From: Antedon mediterranea
Taxonomy: Eukaryota > Echinodermata > Crinoidea > Comatulida > Antedonidae
Assembly: GCF_964355755.1 (NCBI RefSeq)
Contig: NC_092677.1
Span: forward strand, 2,981,001 to 3,045,000
Direction of reading: 5' to 3'
DNA: 64,000 nt
A program made the position numbers and the translations under genes. Positions 12,824 through 24,130 of this stretch are shown here, one piece after another (the stretch's first letter is position 1; each line of letters opens with the position of its first letter). The notes below the pieces were generated by a model. The model did no database searches, was not told the origin of the DNA, and worked only from the letters and a program-made list of their open reading frames with translations.

Positions 12824-14784
12824 CTACCGTGTACGTAAGTTGTAGCCGTGTCCATTGCAAGTCGTTTTTTCCACAATCGTCTGTTTCTTCTCGGTCTTTC
12901 CATTTTCATGCCGCTCTCGTAAGACCCGGTTGACTTCCACCATTGGTCCTTTACCTTCGAACGCCGAAGGTGTCCGAAACGACCCACCAATCCTGTCCCA
13001 GAGTGTGAAAAACTGACCGTAGTTGTAGTTATAAAACAGGTGGTGGTCCGTGTGGTGCGCCGAACCGTTCACAAGAGGTTCCAATTGTGGAGGTACTCGG
13101 TAATCTCCGTCATGGATACTCACAGTCCAGAAATTAACGAAAACAAACATGGCGAGGTAGACGAACTTATTCAACGGGAATAGGAACGCGTACATGTGGT
13201 ACGGACAGCTCTGAAGGAACCCGTCGATCGGGTGGAACGCGTGGCTAGCGAACGGGGTAGGTACTTTCCACATGTGATGGAATTTGTGGATGTATTTGTA
13301 AATTAGTTTGTGGTGCAACCAACGATGGATCCAATAGATGCACATGTCGGTGAAAAGTAGGAATGTTACGACGCTAAAAGCGACGCCAGCGTACCCTGTA
13401 AATAAACAAAATGGACGTTAAGCTTGGTTCTCACTAGCGACGCAACGCAAGGACGTAACGCAAGCAACGTACGTGTGACCAATCACAAGCGATGGATTAT
13501 TCGGACAGTGGCATGCCATTGGTCAACTCGCTTACGTTGCGCGTACGTCCTTGCGTTGCGTATCTAGTGGGAGGAACCACGTTTTAACATTTGTATTTAA
13601 AACTTGGTTCCCTAGCGACGCAACGCAGCGACGTATCGACGCAAAGTGATGTATTGCGTAATCACAAGTGGGACCCGACGACGCAATAGTGCTGCAAACA
13701 TCGCAGGTTTGATTTCACGCGCGCAGGTGGGAGCAATTATTGGAAAGGAATTTTATTACGTTGCGTAGGTTGCATTACGTTGTGTCGCTAGTGTGATTTA
13801 TTATATTGTAAAAATTACGTGATCGTCCGATAGGACGTAGCGATGCGACAGTACAGTCAGTAAAATAGTCCATTTAGTTAAGAGGGCGCTATTGTTGTTT
13901 CGGTACAAATCAAACAACAGCGCTCAAATAGAACTGTATTCAGAAATAAATCAAACGACAAACCGAAACCATGATAAAACTCACCCAACGTATTATTGGT
14001 AAAGTTGTCATGTAATTTACTGTAACCTCTGACCTCAAGTACAAATAAGAATGTTGTTATGAAAGCCATAAAAGGAACTGAATTCAAGGTGTAGATTATT
14101 TCTCTCCTTACTTGATTCTAAAAATAAAACATTTCGCAAACATTTACTTCATTAAACATTAGCAATTGTTTTGGAATGTTTCTTCATCCTAAACTTGATG
14201 ATACCCAATACGTCAATTGCTTTCGCTTCGTGACGTCGACGTTCCGTAAAATCGGGGCTTAATTCCAGTGAAAACCCGTAGTGACTGCGCAGAGTCACTA
14301 AACTTTAATTGGGCGGATGATCCCCTTCACAAATTGAACATAATTATAAATGGTGAGCGTGTACGGGGTTCGGTCGGGACAATTTCCAAAACTGCGCCCC
14401 GTAAGCGTCAGCGTGTTTAACTGTATTCACACAGAGAGGGAATGAATTCACGTTGTATTCTATAGCGGCACTTCACTCAATTACTGTATGGGAAATGGGA
14501 ATCGTGCTTGCAATGCAAAAAAAAGAAAAAAAAAGAAGCGCTTCATCATAAAACAATACAACAATAATGCAAACCTTTAAAAATAACGGATGTTCCTTGA
14601 GTTTATGATCAAATATAAAGAAATAGCTAAACGTGGCTGGAATTATGTAAACTAACGTCCCTCCGATAACAGTGATGAAGAACAGGGAAATGAATTGACG
14701 TAGAATGTCGTCCTCTTGCCATGATGTAGAATACACGTAAGGCGTCAATAGGTGACGATCACAAACATCCAGTATCACGTCCAT
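12824..14784 (-). CDS. SC5D: Sterol C5-desaturase (lathosterol oxidase), 304 aa, 3 coding exons
   Basis: Coding exons on minus: 14784-14575, 14117-13985, 13395-12824 (stop), 915 nt. All junctions fit GT-AG, though the first donor is GTTTGC. The enzyme places the C5-C6 double bond in lathosterol, giving 7-dehydrocholesterol, in the ER membrane with electrons from NAD(P)H through cytochrome b5. The fatty-acid-hydroxylase family histidine boxes are intact: HRWLHH at about 138-143, HKFHH at 151-155 and HTDHH at 229-233, the expected non-haem di-iron ligands. Hydrophobic segments lie at about 30-58, 80-95 and 115-131. Length and sequence track the vertebrate protein (about 299 aa), including [12 protein letters not shown] and [10 protein letters not shown]. 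An acceptor just before the start (exon edge at 14800) implies an upstream 5'UTR exon that I could not place. Intron 2 holds two family-A MITEs. Confidence 0.96.
13418..13590. mobile_element. MITE family A, copy 4, in SC5D intron 2
   Basis: A long imperfect hairpin. The left arm starts AAGCTTGGTTCTCACTAGCG with ACGCAACGCAAGGACGTAAC; the right arm ends TACGTCCTTGCGTTGCG, then CTAGTGGGAGGAACCACG. The centre has CCAATCACAAGCGATGG and CCATTGGTCAACTCGCTTACG. No open frame. Confidence 0.85.
13598..13797. mobile_element. MITE family A, copy 5, in SC5D intron 2 (subfamily A2)
   Basis: Adjacent to copy 4. Starts AAAACTTGGTTCCCTAGCG and ends TTACGTTGTGTCGCTAGTG. The interior shares the GCAGGTTTGATTTCAC and AATTATTGGAAAGGAA blocks with the copy at 10.6 kb in inverted orientation, which defines subfamily A2. 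Confidence 0.8.
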
Positions 14785-14800
14785 TTTGTGTCACAAACTG

Positions 14801-16105
14801 CTGTAAAATAAAATATACAATCGTCTTACACAAAATATTTATCCGTATACAGGACAACACCCCGAATAAAACGCGTGAATGTCCCGGAATATAAACCGCT
14901 TGATCATATCGTTCGACTTCGTCCACAATCATCAGAGACCGGCTAACCGGGTTTATTGTCAACGTTAAAAACGTCACAATCACGCCATTGTGCCAGCATT
15001 AATATGATACAGTAAAGTAATCGCTCTTCAATGTTAAAAAGATATGTAAATAACTAAATACGAATTGACCTACTTCCAGATTTGGACAATTAACGCCCGC
15101 CATGCACTAGTGGTACCAATAATCGGCGAAGGGTATTAAATTAAGATACAGTATTAATTGAACACAAACCTCACTAGCTAAACCATGACTGAAACCTGAC
15201 GTCAGTAGGAGAACCGAATCAGTAATAATCTTTTTATCTCAAGATAAACTTCGGTCCAAGACTGAGTGTCGACATAATGATCACGTTCTATTTGCTTTAT
15301 TACACATCGTGGCCAGCAAGCGTCGTTTGTAGACCTATTTATACCGGCACTTAATATTAAGACCATTGCCCAAGGGAGGCTGTAATTATAATATTGGCAT
15401 TGGTATATCGTACCGTATGTAGGCCTATACCATTGTAAAGTAGAATGTAATAGATATTAATAACACTATTAATATTTGGAAATATTATGGAAACAAGTTG
15501 TTTAACAAACGGATTATTTTCAAATATTCCTACCCGCAACCATAAAATCTAATGAGGCTTATTTCCTAAAAATCTGGTACCCGTCTATGTACAATTGCAT
15601 TTTTGTACACAGTGACGATATTGTCACATAAAATAGCCAGTGAAAATAAACTGTTGAATCGATTTGGTATCGTAATGTAATATAGGCTCTCACAATTTGT
15701 AGAGAGAACTTTTAGCTAATATGTTTAAAATTGCGTTACTTTATACTTCATCATTTTTCGGACTGTTGCTATGGGAGTCCAGATTTTTTATCTATGAACC
15801 TAAATACTAGAAGTACCGTAGTAGGCTGATAAGAATATGATCATGGATAGGTCAGTCTACATTAATAAAAGTAGAGTTAGCATTACGTAATCATCGGTTG
15901 CCGTAAGTAATCAAATATATGGAAAGACTTTTTTTGCCATTTCTTCACAAGTTCGACATTTGATACTAGGCCCGTCTATGCCTACATGGTACGGATAAGG
16001 CCTAATTAAATACAATGGCCCCGCTAGCTAGCTAAGGGCCTATACATTTAGCGAAGAAGGCCTCCTCCTACTATACTACTGCCTAGACTGGGGAGAGAGA
16101 GAGGT
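14801..16105. other. SC5D 5' flank; no further gene seen
   Basis: Expected to contain the SC5D promoter and a 5'UTR exon, but no unique donor can be chosen from sequence alone. From about 15960 to 16090 AGGCCT and CTAG words become dense. This island seems to resume at 18285-18345 on the other side of the transposon at 16110-18274, as if interrupted by it. Confidence 0.5.
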
Positions 16106-16109
16106 TTAC

Positions 16110-18274
16110 GATGAAATCGGTCGCGTCTGAAATCGGTCGCGTTTGAAATCGGTCGCGATAAAATCAACTTCCGGTATTTTGTATGGCGCGCCGCTAGAGA
16201 GCTATACTTTTGATGACATCGGTCGCGCTATTTTGTATGGATCGAGCGGGATGCGAGAGCGGGATATACATGTTTCGTTTATATAGATTTAATTGATATT
16301 TTTTAGGAACTAGATTATTTATGTGGATATTTTTTTCTTGGTTAATAAATATTTATTATCAATCATTAAATTATTTTTTTTTTTGTATTTCACAGGTCTC
16401 GGAGAAGGACTGTGTCTTTTCAAAATGGCCATTTCTAAAACACGTTTAAATATTATATTAGGCATAATGTTATATTAGGCATATAATAATTTACCTCTAT
16501 TTATACGTACTGTACCGTAATTAATATATTATTATATAGAGAATATACGTCTGTCGTGTCTTTTATTATGCAAACAATTACGTAAAAGAGAACAATTTAT
16601 TTAAAAACAATAATTTTTACAATATAGCCCGTTAAGCCAGCGTATCCATTTTTATACTTATGCATAATGTGGCAGATTATATTATCATATCCATGTCGTT
16701 AACAACATACTATTCGATCACCTTATTTTTATTTCTATTTTATTTCTATCCGTTATTAGGATAATATTAAGTGTATAATGATTATAGGTCTTTTGTTATT
16801 TAAACTTTGACCCTTGGCTTGTGTTATTTAATTAGTTGTTTTTTTAAATATTGGACTTGATAATGACTCCATGATAGAGTCGAAACATCGTTCTTTTTTT
16901 AAGCGTTATTTTTCTATTATGTATTATTTTTATTTCTAATGTTTAAAATAGTTTTTAGTAAAATGATCATTATATGCGGATGGTTAAAAGGCGAGTTACT
17001 GAAACAAACCCCCGAATAAGCCATATTGTGGAGATGCGCCTTCTATGATCGTGCAGCTGTTTCCCCTAACAATACGTTATTTTGCTGACGGGGTTTCCCC
17101 TTTTTAAAAAACACGCACTTGTTAGTGTTAAATCATGGACAAAACACGTACGATCGTTGTCCATGTCGAGGTAAAGATGACGTCTATTACTAATAACCAT
17201 ACGTTTGAAACGTCTATAGGTATAGGCCTCCTGCATGTGTTTTTGTGAAACGATCCAATGAGCTATAGATGCTCGACGCGATTATGAGATCATGTTCATT
17301 CATTCTTTATTTAGCCTTTAAAATCGAAATACATTTAAAACATATATAGGTAACAAAAAAGACACGTGGAAATCTAAGGAGGCAAGGATAAGCAAAAGCA
17401 ATTAAAATCGCTGTAGCTCACAGGCTTGCTTATCCATAATAATTCCGAATAAAGCACTGTTTCTATAATTTGACAGTATGATTTATATATAATTTACGTA
17501 CGTCGGCGATAGGCCTACTGTAGATTTTAATTTGAATATCTTTTATTTCTTCATTTATAATAATCATTTAGGCCCTAATGTAAATAATTAAGTAAGTGCA
17601 ACTCAGTGTCTCACATTCATACGCCGTTCGTAAATCTAAATGTTTAAATATCAGTGCAGATTACCTCTTTGAGAATCGTGTCCACCTTTATTATCCATAC
17701 ATTATTATTCTCACATCATTGTACATAATAGTCCTACTGTAGGCCGGTAGATTGATTTATAACGGCATATTATCTATATATTTTATTAATATCCTAAAAC
17801 CATACGTAATTGTTTGCATAATAAAAGACACGACAGACGTATATTCTCTATATAATATATTAATACAGTACATATAAATAGAGGAATTATTATATGCCTA
17901 ATATAACATTATGCCTAATATAATATTTAAACGTGTTTAGAAATGGCCATTTTGAAAAGACACAGTCCTTCTCCGAGACCTGTGAAATACAAAAAAAAAA
18001 TTAAATTAATGATTGATAATAAATACTTATTAACCAAGTAAAAATTATCCGCATAAATAATCTAGTTCCTAAAAAATATCAATTAAATCTATATAAACGA
18101 AAAATGTATATCCCGCTCTAGCATGCATCCTGTTCGATCCATACAAAATAGCGCGACCGGTTTCAAATGCGACCGATATCATCAACAAAAGTATAGCTCT
18201 AGCGGCGCGCCATACAAAATACCGGAAGTAAGTTGATTTTATCGCGACCGATTTCAAACGCGACCGATTTCATC
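16110..18274. mobile_element. 2.2-kb foldback DNA transposon with about 470-bp terminal inverted repeats
   Basis: The left arm, about 16110-16585, is the reverse complement of about 17805-18274 with moderate divergence. Both termini carry direct subterminal copies of GAAATCGGTCGCG (three on the left, two on the right), followed by a shared CCGGTATTTTGTATGGCGCG-like block. Inner ends share CAAACAATTACGTA and the CTGTCGTGTCTTTTATTATG block. The 1.2-kb core has no transposase-like open frame, so the element is non-autonomous. No clean target-site duplication is visible. A short decayed relative lies at 62833-63008. Confidence 0.85.
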
Positions 18275-19057
18275 TGACACCGAGAGGGTCGGTCTATCTA
18301 GCTAGGCCCTCTAACTCTAGGCCCACTCACTAGGCCTACATAATAACAAGTCACGTCTACACATTATAATTTTTCTATACTTATACCACCACATGATGCC
18401 ATCCGAAAGAAAGCAGCATATTCACATCTCTATCATTATGTGGCCTGAACTTACCAATTATATGATTTTATTGTTACTAGGAACGTTGAAATACAATATA
18501 TAACAGAGAAAGAGATTACGGCCGGACGTCGATTGTTTACATAAACGGATGCTGTTTACCTGGTGTAAAACACGGAAATTTGATTGGCTTGTATTCTGGT
18601 TCCCGGCCCGATTTTTTGTATTCCCTGCCCATTTTTACAATGGGTGTTACTTTTTATAATTACGCATATGAATATGTATGACACGAATACAAATTATGCT
18701 AATTGAAAATTAACTTTTACCACCAATTGGTAAAACTAGCACAATACAATAGAATAATAATTTATTATTATTTATTAGGTGCTTCAAAATCTAAATCCGG
18801 ATGATGCAATATGTAGGCTCCTACACTAGACGTTCGAATACGGTTTTTAAATCATCTGATTATTAAAACCTTGTGATGTCTGGACAACTAAGTCTAGTCA
18901 ACAGCAGCAGCACGCTGAACATCTAGATACTACAGTATAACACATCGGGCACATCTTCGGTGATTTAAAATTGATTCACTTATTGCATCATTTTAACATT
19001 TGTAGTGATAAATTTAGAAGCTAGTACTTATACAATTTGAAAAAGAACCATTAGATC
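18275..19057 (+). promoter_or_regulatory. Upstream and 5'UTR region of EIF2S2
   Basis: This stretch separates the foldback element from the EIF2S2 start codon. An AGGCCT/CTAG-rich patch sits at 18285-18345. A GC-richer segment at about 18510-18620 (GGCCGGACGTCG) contains an ACGTC core like a CREB/ATF half-site. No TATA box is obvious and the transcription start cannot be placed. The 5'UTR probably begins after about 18880. Confidence 0.35.
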
Positions 19058-22000
19058 ATGGCAGAAGATGAGGCGGTAAGTTTACGTTTTGTTTTATATT
19101 TAAATAATAAGGTTTTAGCTAGGCTACCGTCCAGCTTGTGTCACTCGACTTGCTTCTTGACTAAAATTCATCAGACATTGATTGCCTATTTGTTTATTAG
19201 GCCTAGCTAGCCCCCCCCCCCCCCCCTACGCCTAGCTAACTACACTTCCTAGGCCTACACTACATTCTTTTGTGTACTTGTTTTAAGATCAGATCATGTA
19301 TTAAACTTAAAATAATATTGATCTAGTCTACTACTACTACACTAGCCTCTAGGCTTATTTCATTATTTGTAAACTCACATTTAAATTATTTTATTTCTTT
19401 AGATATTTGACCCAAATTTGTTGAAGAAAAAGAAGAAGAAAAAGAAGTCGCCATTTGATTTAGATGCAGCTCTGGAAGGTGAACAAGCAACAAGCGAACC
19501 TGCACCAAATGATGTTCAACCAGAGGCTCCTGAACCAGTGCCGGAAGCAGCTCCAGCTGCTCAGGAAAAAGATGACAGTAAGTGATCCTTTGCCGCCGCC
19601 TACTTTGACTTGTATTTTGAAAATTACCCCAAATATAATTAAGGGTAAACCAACTTTTAACATACATTATATTTATTTTATATTGTTTCTTAATTTCAGC
19701 CGCCCTCCCAGATTTACAATTAGACATGGATGAACTGTCACTGAAGAAAAAGAAGAAAAAAAAGAAAAAACCTGTTCTATTGGAAGACATGGCAGATGCC
19801 ATTGAGGTTTGTTTACAACTAGTTTGACAAAATATGTGTGATGTGCCCAAATAGGATACCAAAATACATCACTTTTGGCACATAAAGTAGTTAGATACTG
19901 TAGTATACAGTAAACAGTGCTTTACAAAAATCACATCTATATGACAGAATTGTTTTATGTACCTCTCTCGATCCCAATATTCTTAGAACTGTGATGGGTG
20001 TGTTAAATGTCCACAGCCCTCCTTGTTCCGATATTGGATGAGTAAATTTATATATAAATGGTGTTCTTTATTTCCTTTTAATTTTGTTATTCAGGAATTA
20101 GAAGGGAACAAAGAGAATGCTCCTGAAGTGCCCACAGAAGTAACTGTTGCAGAAGATGAAAGTGTAAACATGGAATTCACAGGAAAGAAGAAAAAGGCAA
20201 AAAGGAAAGATATTTTGGAATCGGGTTTAGCTGACTCCACCGGTAAGCAAAATATTTATTATTATGTCCTTTCCATAGAGAAATTGTTTATGTAAATTAT
20301 TAGGATTAGGACAGCTTTGCCATTCTACTAAATATGTTATGTCCATAAAAAAAATTCAATTCCCCAACATACTTCCAATTTACAAAAGTATTTAAAAACA
20401 TCAAAATACCTCTGCAAATCTCCCAATAGCTGAACAACGGTATGGCTTTACATTTCGTTGTAAGACATACAGTAGCATATAGCTGATGCAATCAATTATG
20501 ATGCAATAAACAATTTGAAATTGATTGTGTTATTTCGTAGGTAACGAAAATATTATTAAGGATACAAGTGGAACAGCATGGGCAGGTACCAAAAGAGATT
20601 ACACTTATGATGAGGTAATTAGTTATTTTTTCATTTGATTACATTTTTTTTCCATACAGTTTGAAGTTACTGTTGATGTTTCTGGTTTTGTTATAACTTT
20701 GTTTTTAATGACAACAGAAATTATGATTTTGTAATCTATGATCAGTTACCTTTAACCCCATTCTACAAGTAGAATACATATATTTAAACTATTGCACTGT
20801 ATTAACCCCATGCTACAAGTAGAATACATATATTTAAACTATTGCACTGTATTAACCCCATGCTACAAGTAGAATACATATATTTAAACTATTGCACTGT
20901 ATTAACCCCATTCTATAAGTAGAATACATATATTTAAACTATTGCACTGTATTAAATCCATGCTACAAGTAGAATACATATATTTAAAATATTGCACTGT
21001 ATTAACCCCATGCTACAAGTAGAATACATATATTTAAACTATTGCACTGTATTTGTCTTTGTTGTTTAGCTTTTAACGAGAGCATTTGACATCATGAGAG
21101 CCAAGAACCCTGACATGGCTACCGGTGAAAAGAAACGATTTGTCATGAGACCGCCACAAGTCGTAAGAGTCGGCACAAAGAAAACGTCATTCGTCAACTT
21201 TTCCGATATTTGTAAAATGTAAGTTATTCAATTTACCTATTAAACAATAAAGAAATACATTTACAATAGTAGTCAATTATAGATTGACTAGTTGTGTATA
21301 ATTGTATAAGATTAAAGCTCTGTCCACACTCTCAAACTAGTTTGACAGAAAAAGGCCTATTTAAAAGGAAACTAAATTATGTACAAAAGTAATACAGGAG
21401 TTAAAAGAACATTTTCATTGTTTCTTTCCCTTCTCTTTTTTCAAACTTGGCTGTATGTTTTATTCCAGGCTTCACAGACCTCCAGAACATTTGTTAGCGT
21501 TTTTACTCGCTGAGTTGGGTACAAGCGGATCGATTGATGGACACAACCAACTTATTATTAAAGGGCGCTTCCAACAAAAGCAAATTGAAAATGTTCTCAG
21601 AAGATACATAAGTAAGTAGTTCAAAGTTCAATTTGTTTGTCCAATAGAGAGCTTTCAATTTGCGAAGACTAAAGACCAACCTAGGTCAGGTCAACTGCTG
21701 TTTTGTCGGTTGTCGTCTGGACTTAGAAACTATCAAACCTGTGTCGAGGTGAGGAGCGAGGACACGCGCCCCAATATTCCTGCATACGCACAATGAACCA
21801 ATATGACGTAGTTGGTCGTCGTCATCGCAAATTGATAGCTCCATAATATTAAAAATATACAGCAATTCCAAAAAATTAATCTGGGCAATGAATTAATCAT
21901 GTCTTGTCATTTTATTCTATTTTTTAAATGACTTGTAATTCTAAAGTCTGGCAAAACGAGTCCTGTAATGGTATTTTTTGTTCTTTCAGAGGAATATGTC

Positions 22001-22165
22001 ACCTGTCATACGTGTCGATCGTCCGATACATTTCTTCACAAAGAGAATCGTCTGTTCTTCTTGCAATGCGAGAGATGTCAATCTCGTTGCTCCGTACAAA
22101 GCATCAAATCAGGTTTCCAGGCCGTCACAGGAAAACGAGCTCAGCTTCGCGCAAAGGCAAATTAA
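19058..22165 (+). CDS. EIF2S2: Translation initiation factor eIF2 subunit beta, 329 aa, 8 exons
   Basis: Exons: 19058-19075, 19403-19577, 19700-19806, 20095-20242, 20541-20614, 21070-21218, 21469-21611, 21990-22165, 990 nt in frame. The protein is the beta subunit of cytosolic eIF2, which brings Met-tRNAi to the 40S subunit. Beta binds eIF5 and eIF2B-epsilon through three N-terminal lysine blocks, all present: K14-21, K80-88 and the KKKK-A-KRK run at 131-138. The [14 protein letters not shown] segment matches the eIF2-gamma contact region. The C-terminal zinc finger is intact (C277, C280, C298, C301), and the protein ends [17 protein letters not shown] as in vertebrates (333 aa). Exon 1 encodes only six residues. 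The intron 3 donor is the unusual GTTTGT. Intron 5 carries a 50-bp tandem repeat and intron 1 an AGGCCT island with a poly-C tract. Confidence 0.97.
19195..19365. repeat. CTAG/AGGCCT-rich island with a poly-C tract in EIF2S2 intron 1
   Basis: Contains TTAGGCCTAGCTAG, then about 17 consecutive C, then CTACGCCTAGCTAAC, CCTAGGCCTACACTAC and CTCTAGGCTTATTTC within 170 bp. It lies directly downstream of the 18-nt first coding exon. Confidence 0.7.
20756..21056. repeat. 50-bp tandem repeat, 6 copies, in EIF2S2 intron 5
   Basis: Units start at about 20761, 20811, 20861, 20911, 20961 and 21011. Each contains CTACAAGTAGAATACATATA and TTTAAACTATTGCACTGTAT. The array ends within about 20 bp of the acceptor of exon 6, so its length sets part of the intron and lies near the branch-point region. 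Confidence 0.92.
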
Positions 22166-22859
22166 TCAGATTTATTTGATTTACAACAAAATGAATTTTT
22201 ATATGTTAGTTGAATGTGTGGTATATTATCAAGCTCGTACCCAGGGGATTTAAGAGTTTGAACAAAGTGTTCTTTTTCAAACTAGGCACCAGTAGTGGAC
22301 AAGATGGTATATAGGAATAACTAGCCAGCTCAGGACGTTTTTTGGCTCCTTTGTCAAAAAAAAGTACCCCCTATAAAAATCCTAGCTTTGATTATGGACT
22401 TCTCTGAATTGCATTACACAACAGATTGTTTTACAATCATTAACATATAAACCAGTCAACAGCAAGGCTTTATTCACCTCTGTGTTAACTCAAGAATTGG
22501 TTGAAAGTCCTATGATTTCTGACATTTAAAGGTGCAGTAATCTCTTCTATCTGTTTTGTCAATTTGGAAGGGAGGGTTTTTTTTTAAATAATTTTAATTG
22601 TTAAACCTACTTTACTATGATAAAAATGCTTACTTTCAGTGAATTAAGTAAATCATCCTTGTATAAATTGTGTGAAACCAACTTTAAAAACAAATGAGTT
22701 GTCTTTTAAATAGCATAATCTTTTAAATAATCTTTGAGATTGAATATTAAGCTTGTTCACACTGTGTTCTGTCCAATTAAAGAACATTAAATGGGTTTTC
22801 ACACCGTAATACAGTATAATTGTATGATTAATAAGTATATAGAGTCATGTGTACATTGT
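22166..22859. other. EIF2S2 3'UTR and downstream flank
   Basis: No second gene is seen. An unambiguous AATAAA close to the stop is lacking, so the 3' end cannot be placed. Confidence 0.4.
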
Positions 22860-23160
22860 TTAATTTCTGAGGAGAATTTAATGTGTGTTCACACAGTCAT
22901 TTGTGTTTGGAATAATCTTTAATATGCGTTATACAGTCATGCGCTCATCACTCTTTAATGTGTGTTCACACGGTCATTTGTGTTTGGAATAATATTTAAT
23001 GTGTGTTCACACAGTCATGCGTTCACAAAGTCATTTGTCTTTAAAGATCACTCTTTAATGTGTGTTAGACAGTCATTTGTGTTTGGAATATTTGTTAATG
23101 TGGGTTCGCACAGTAATTTGTCTTTAAATAACACTCTTTAATGTGGGTTCACACTATCCA
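22860..23160. repeat. Degenerate tandem repeat (TGTGTTCACACAGTCATTTG)
   Basis: Five to six imperfect units of roughly 45-60 bp, each with TTTAATGTGTGTTCACA, then CAGTCATTTGTGTTTGGAAT or a truncated form. TGTGTTCACACA is nearly self-complementary. A lone related word, GGGTTTTCACACCG, precedes the array near 22795. Confidence 0.8.
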
Positions 23161-23595
23161 TTTATTTTATCATTTATGGATAGCAGTACAAAATCTAAGT
23201 AATATTATTTACTACTGTATATACAACATTTGAATATATCAATTATTCTATAACATTGCATGATTCAATCACTTTGAGGGTACTCTTGTGTTTTCATCAG
23301 TGATATACCAAGTCTTTTTAGTTTATTTCTTTCAGTGGTTTTCTTTATAAATGAGTGTGTTTCCAGTAATTATATTACTTATTTCTGTGTAATTGCTATA
23401 CAGTATTCTGATCAACCAATATGTAGAAGTAACATACTGGTATAGGACGTTATTCGTTGGTAATTCTGAACAGTGCCAAAACACGCATCCGACTGAAGCA
23501 CATCCGAGATGACACAGGACAATAAAGCATGTAAGAAACTTCCAATCGACGTTGGTGAATCTGCAGAGCAGTATCGACACATATCTGACTGGACG

Positions 23596-23868
23596 TCAAG
23601 CGCTGGCTTGCAGCCGCACTCGTAAATGTTGACGACTGATATTCATCTGTATGCGCCGGTATCCTGCAACCACGGTGTAGGATCTGTTCGACAGCATCAG
23701 TTGAGCAGTAAACATTGAGACCTGCTGGATGTTATTGCCGTTGGTGTCACTCGGAACCGTTGTATAATATCCTATACTGAAACCTGCTCTGTAATCTCGA
23801 TATTGTACTTCCATCCAATAAAAATGAGAAGACATTTGGAAAATTGATTGATTAGCCTCCATTTTACC
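23596..23868 (-). CDS. Possible orphan exon, PA14/fibrocystin-like (uncertain)
   Basis: A minus-strand open stretch follows a good acceptor (TTGAATTTTCCAG, exon edge at 23868) and stays open to a stop at 23596. The residues look like real protein: an aromatic, charged stretch FYWMEVQYRDYRAGFSIGYY resembles the later strands of PA14-type domains as found in fibrocystin (PKHD1/PKHD1L1) proteins, where a sequence like YYLEVLHKE...VGV is usual. A second open stretch of different frame, CGCKPALDVQSDMCRYC, overlaps its end at 23625-23450 and would need an intron that I cannot define. No flanking exons of such a gene were found. It may be a lone exon, a pseudogene fragment or chance. Confidence 0.25.
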   Translation of the reverse strand, partial: GKMEANQSIFQMSSHFYWMEVQYRDYRAGFSIGYYTTVPSDTNGNNIQQVSMFTAQLMLSNRSYTVVAGYRRIQMNISRQHLRVRLQASA

Positions 23869-23924
23869 TGGAAAATTCAAAAGCATATGGAATTGTGAGA
23901 TACTTTACAGAGTAGCAATAGTAA

Positions 23925-24130
23925 TTACCTCCGGAAGGAGGTTATATTTACACCCCTGTATGGGTGTGGGTGCGTTTGTATTTGTGTGTGTGTCTGTAAA
24001 CAGCCTGGAGGCCACAGTTTTCGTCCGAATCTGGCCAAATTTGGCCACAATAATCAAATGACTATAATTGTAGTTAAATTTTGAAGGGTCAGGGTCAAAG
24101 ATCAAGGTCCACAAAAACCAGCGATCTCAA
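23925..24130. repeat. Dispersed repeat beginning ACCTCCGGAAGGAGG
   Basis: Starts with the palindromic ACCTCCGGAAGGAGGTTATA, then CACCCCTGTATGGGTGTGGG and a TGTGTGTGTGTCTGTAAACAG run. Repeats opening with CTCCGGAAGGAGG and a following GT-rich stretch are, to my knowledge, common in invertebrate genomes. The minus-strand open frame across it is not a gene. Confidence 0.6.

Noticed and set aside
14473-14574. Extension of SC5D exon 1 past the GTTTGC donor
   Set aside because: The frame continues 34 codons but loses similarity to SC5D exactly at the donor, and exon 2 resumes the alignment.
16590-17800. Transposase gene in the core of the 2.2-kb foldback element
   Set aside because: No open frame of useful length or recognisable catalytic motif in the core.
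23905-24114. 69-codon minus-strand frame as a gene
   Set aside because: Falls within a dispersed ACCTCCGGAAGGAGG repeat.
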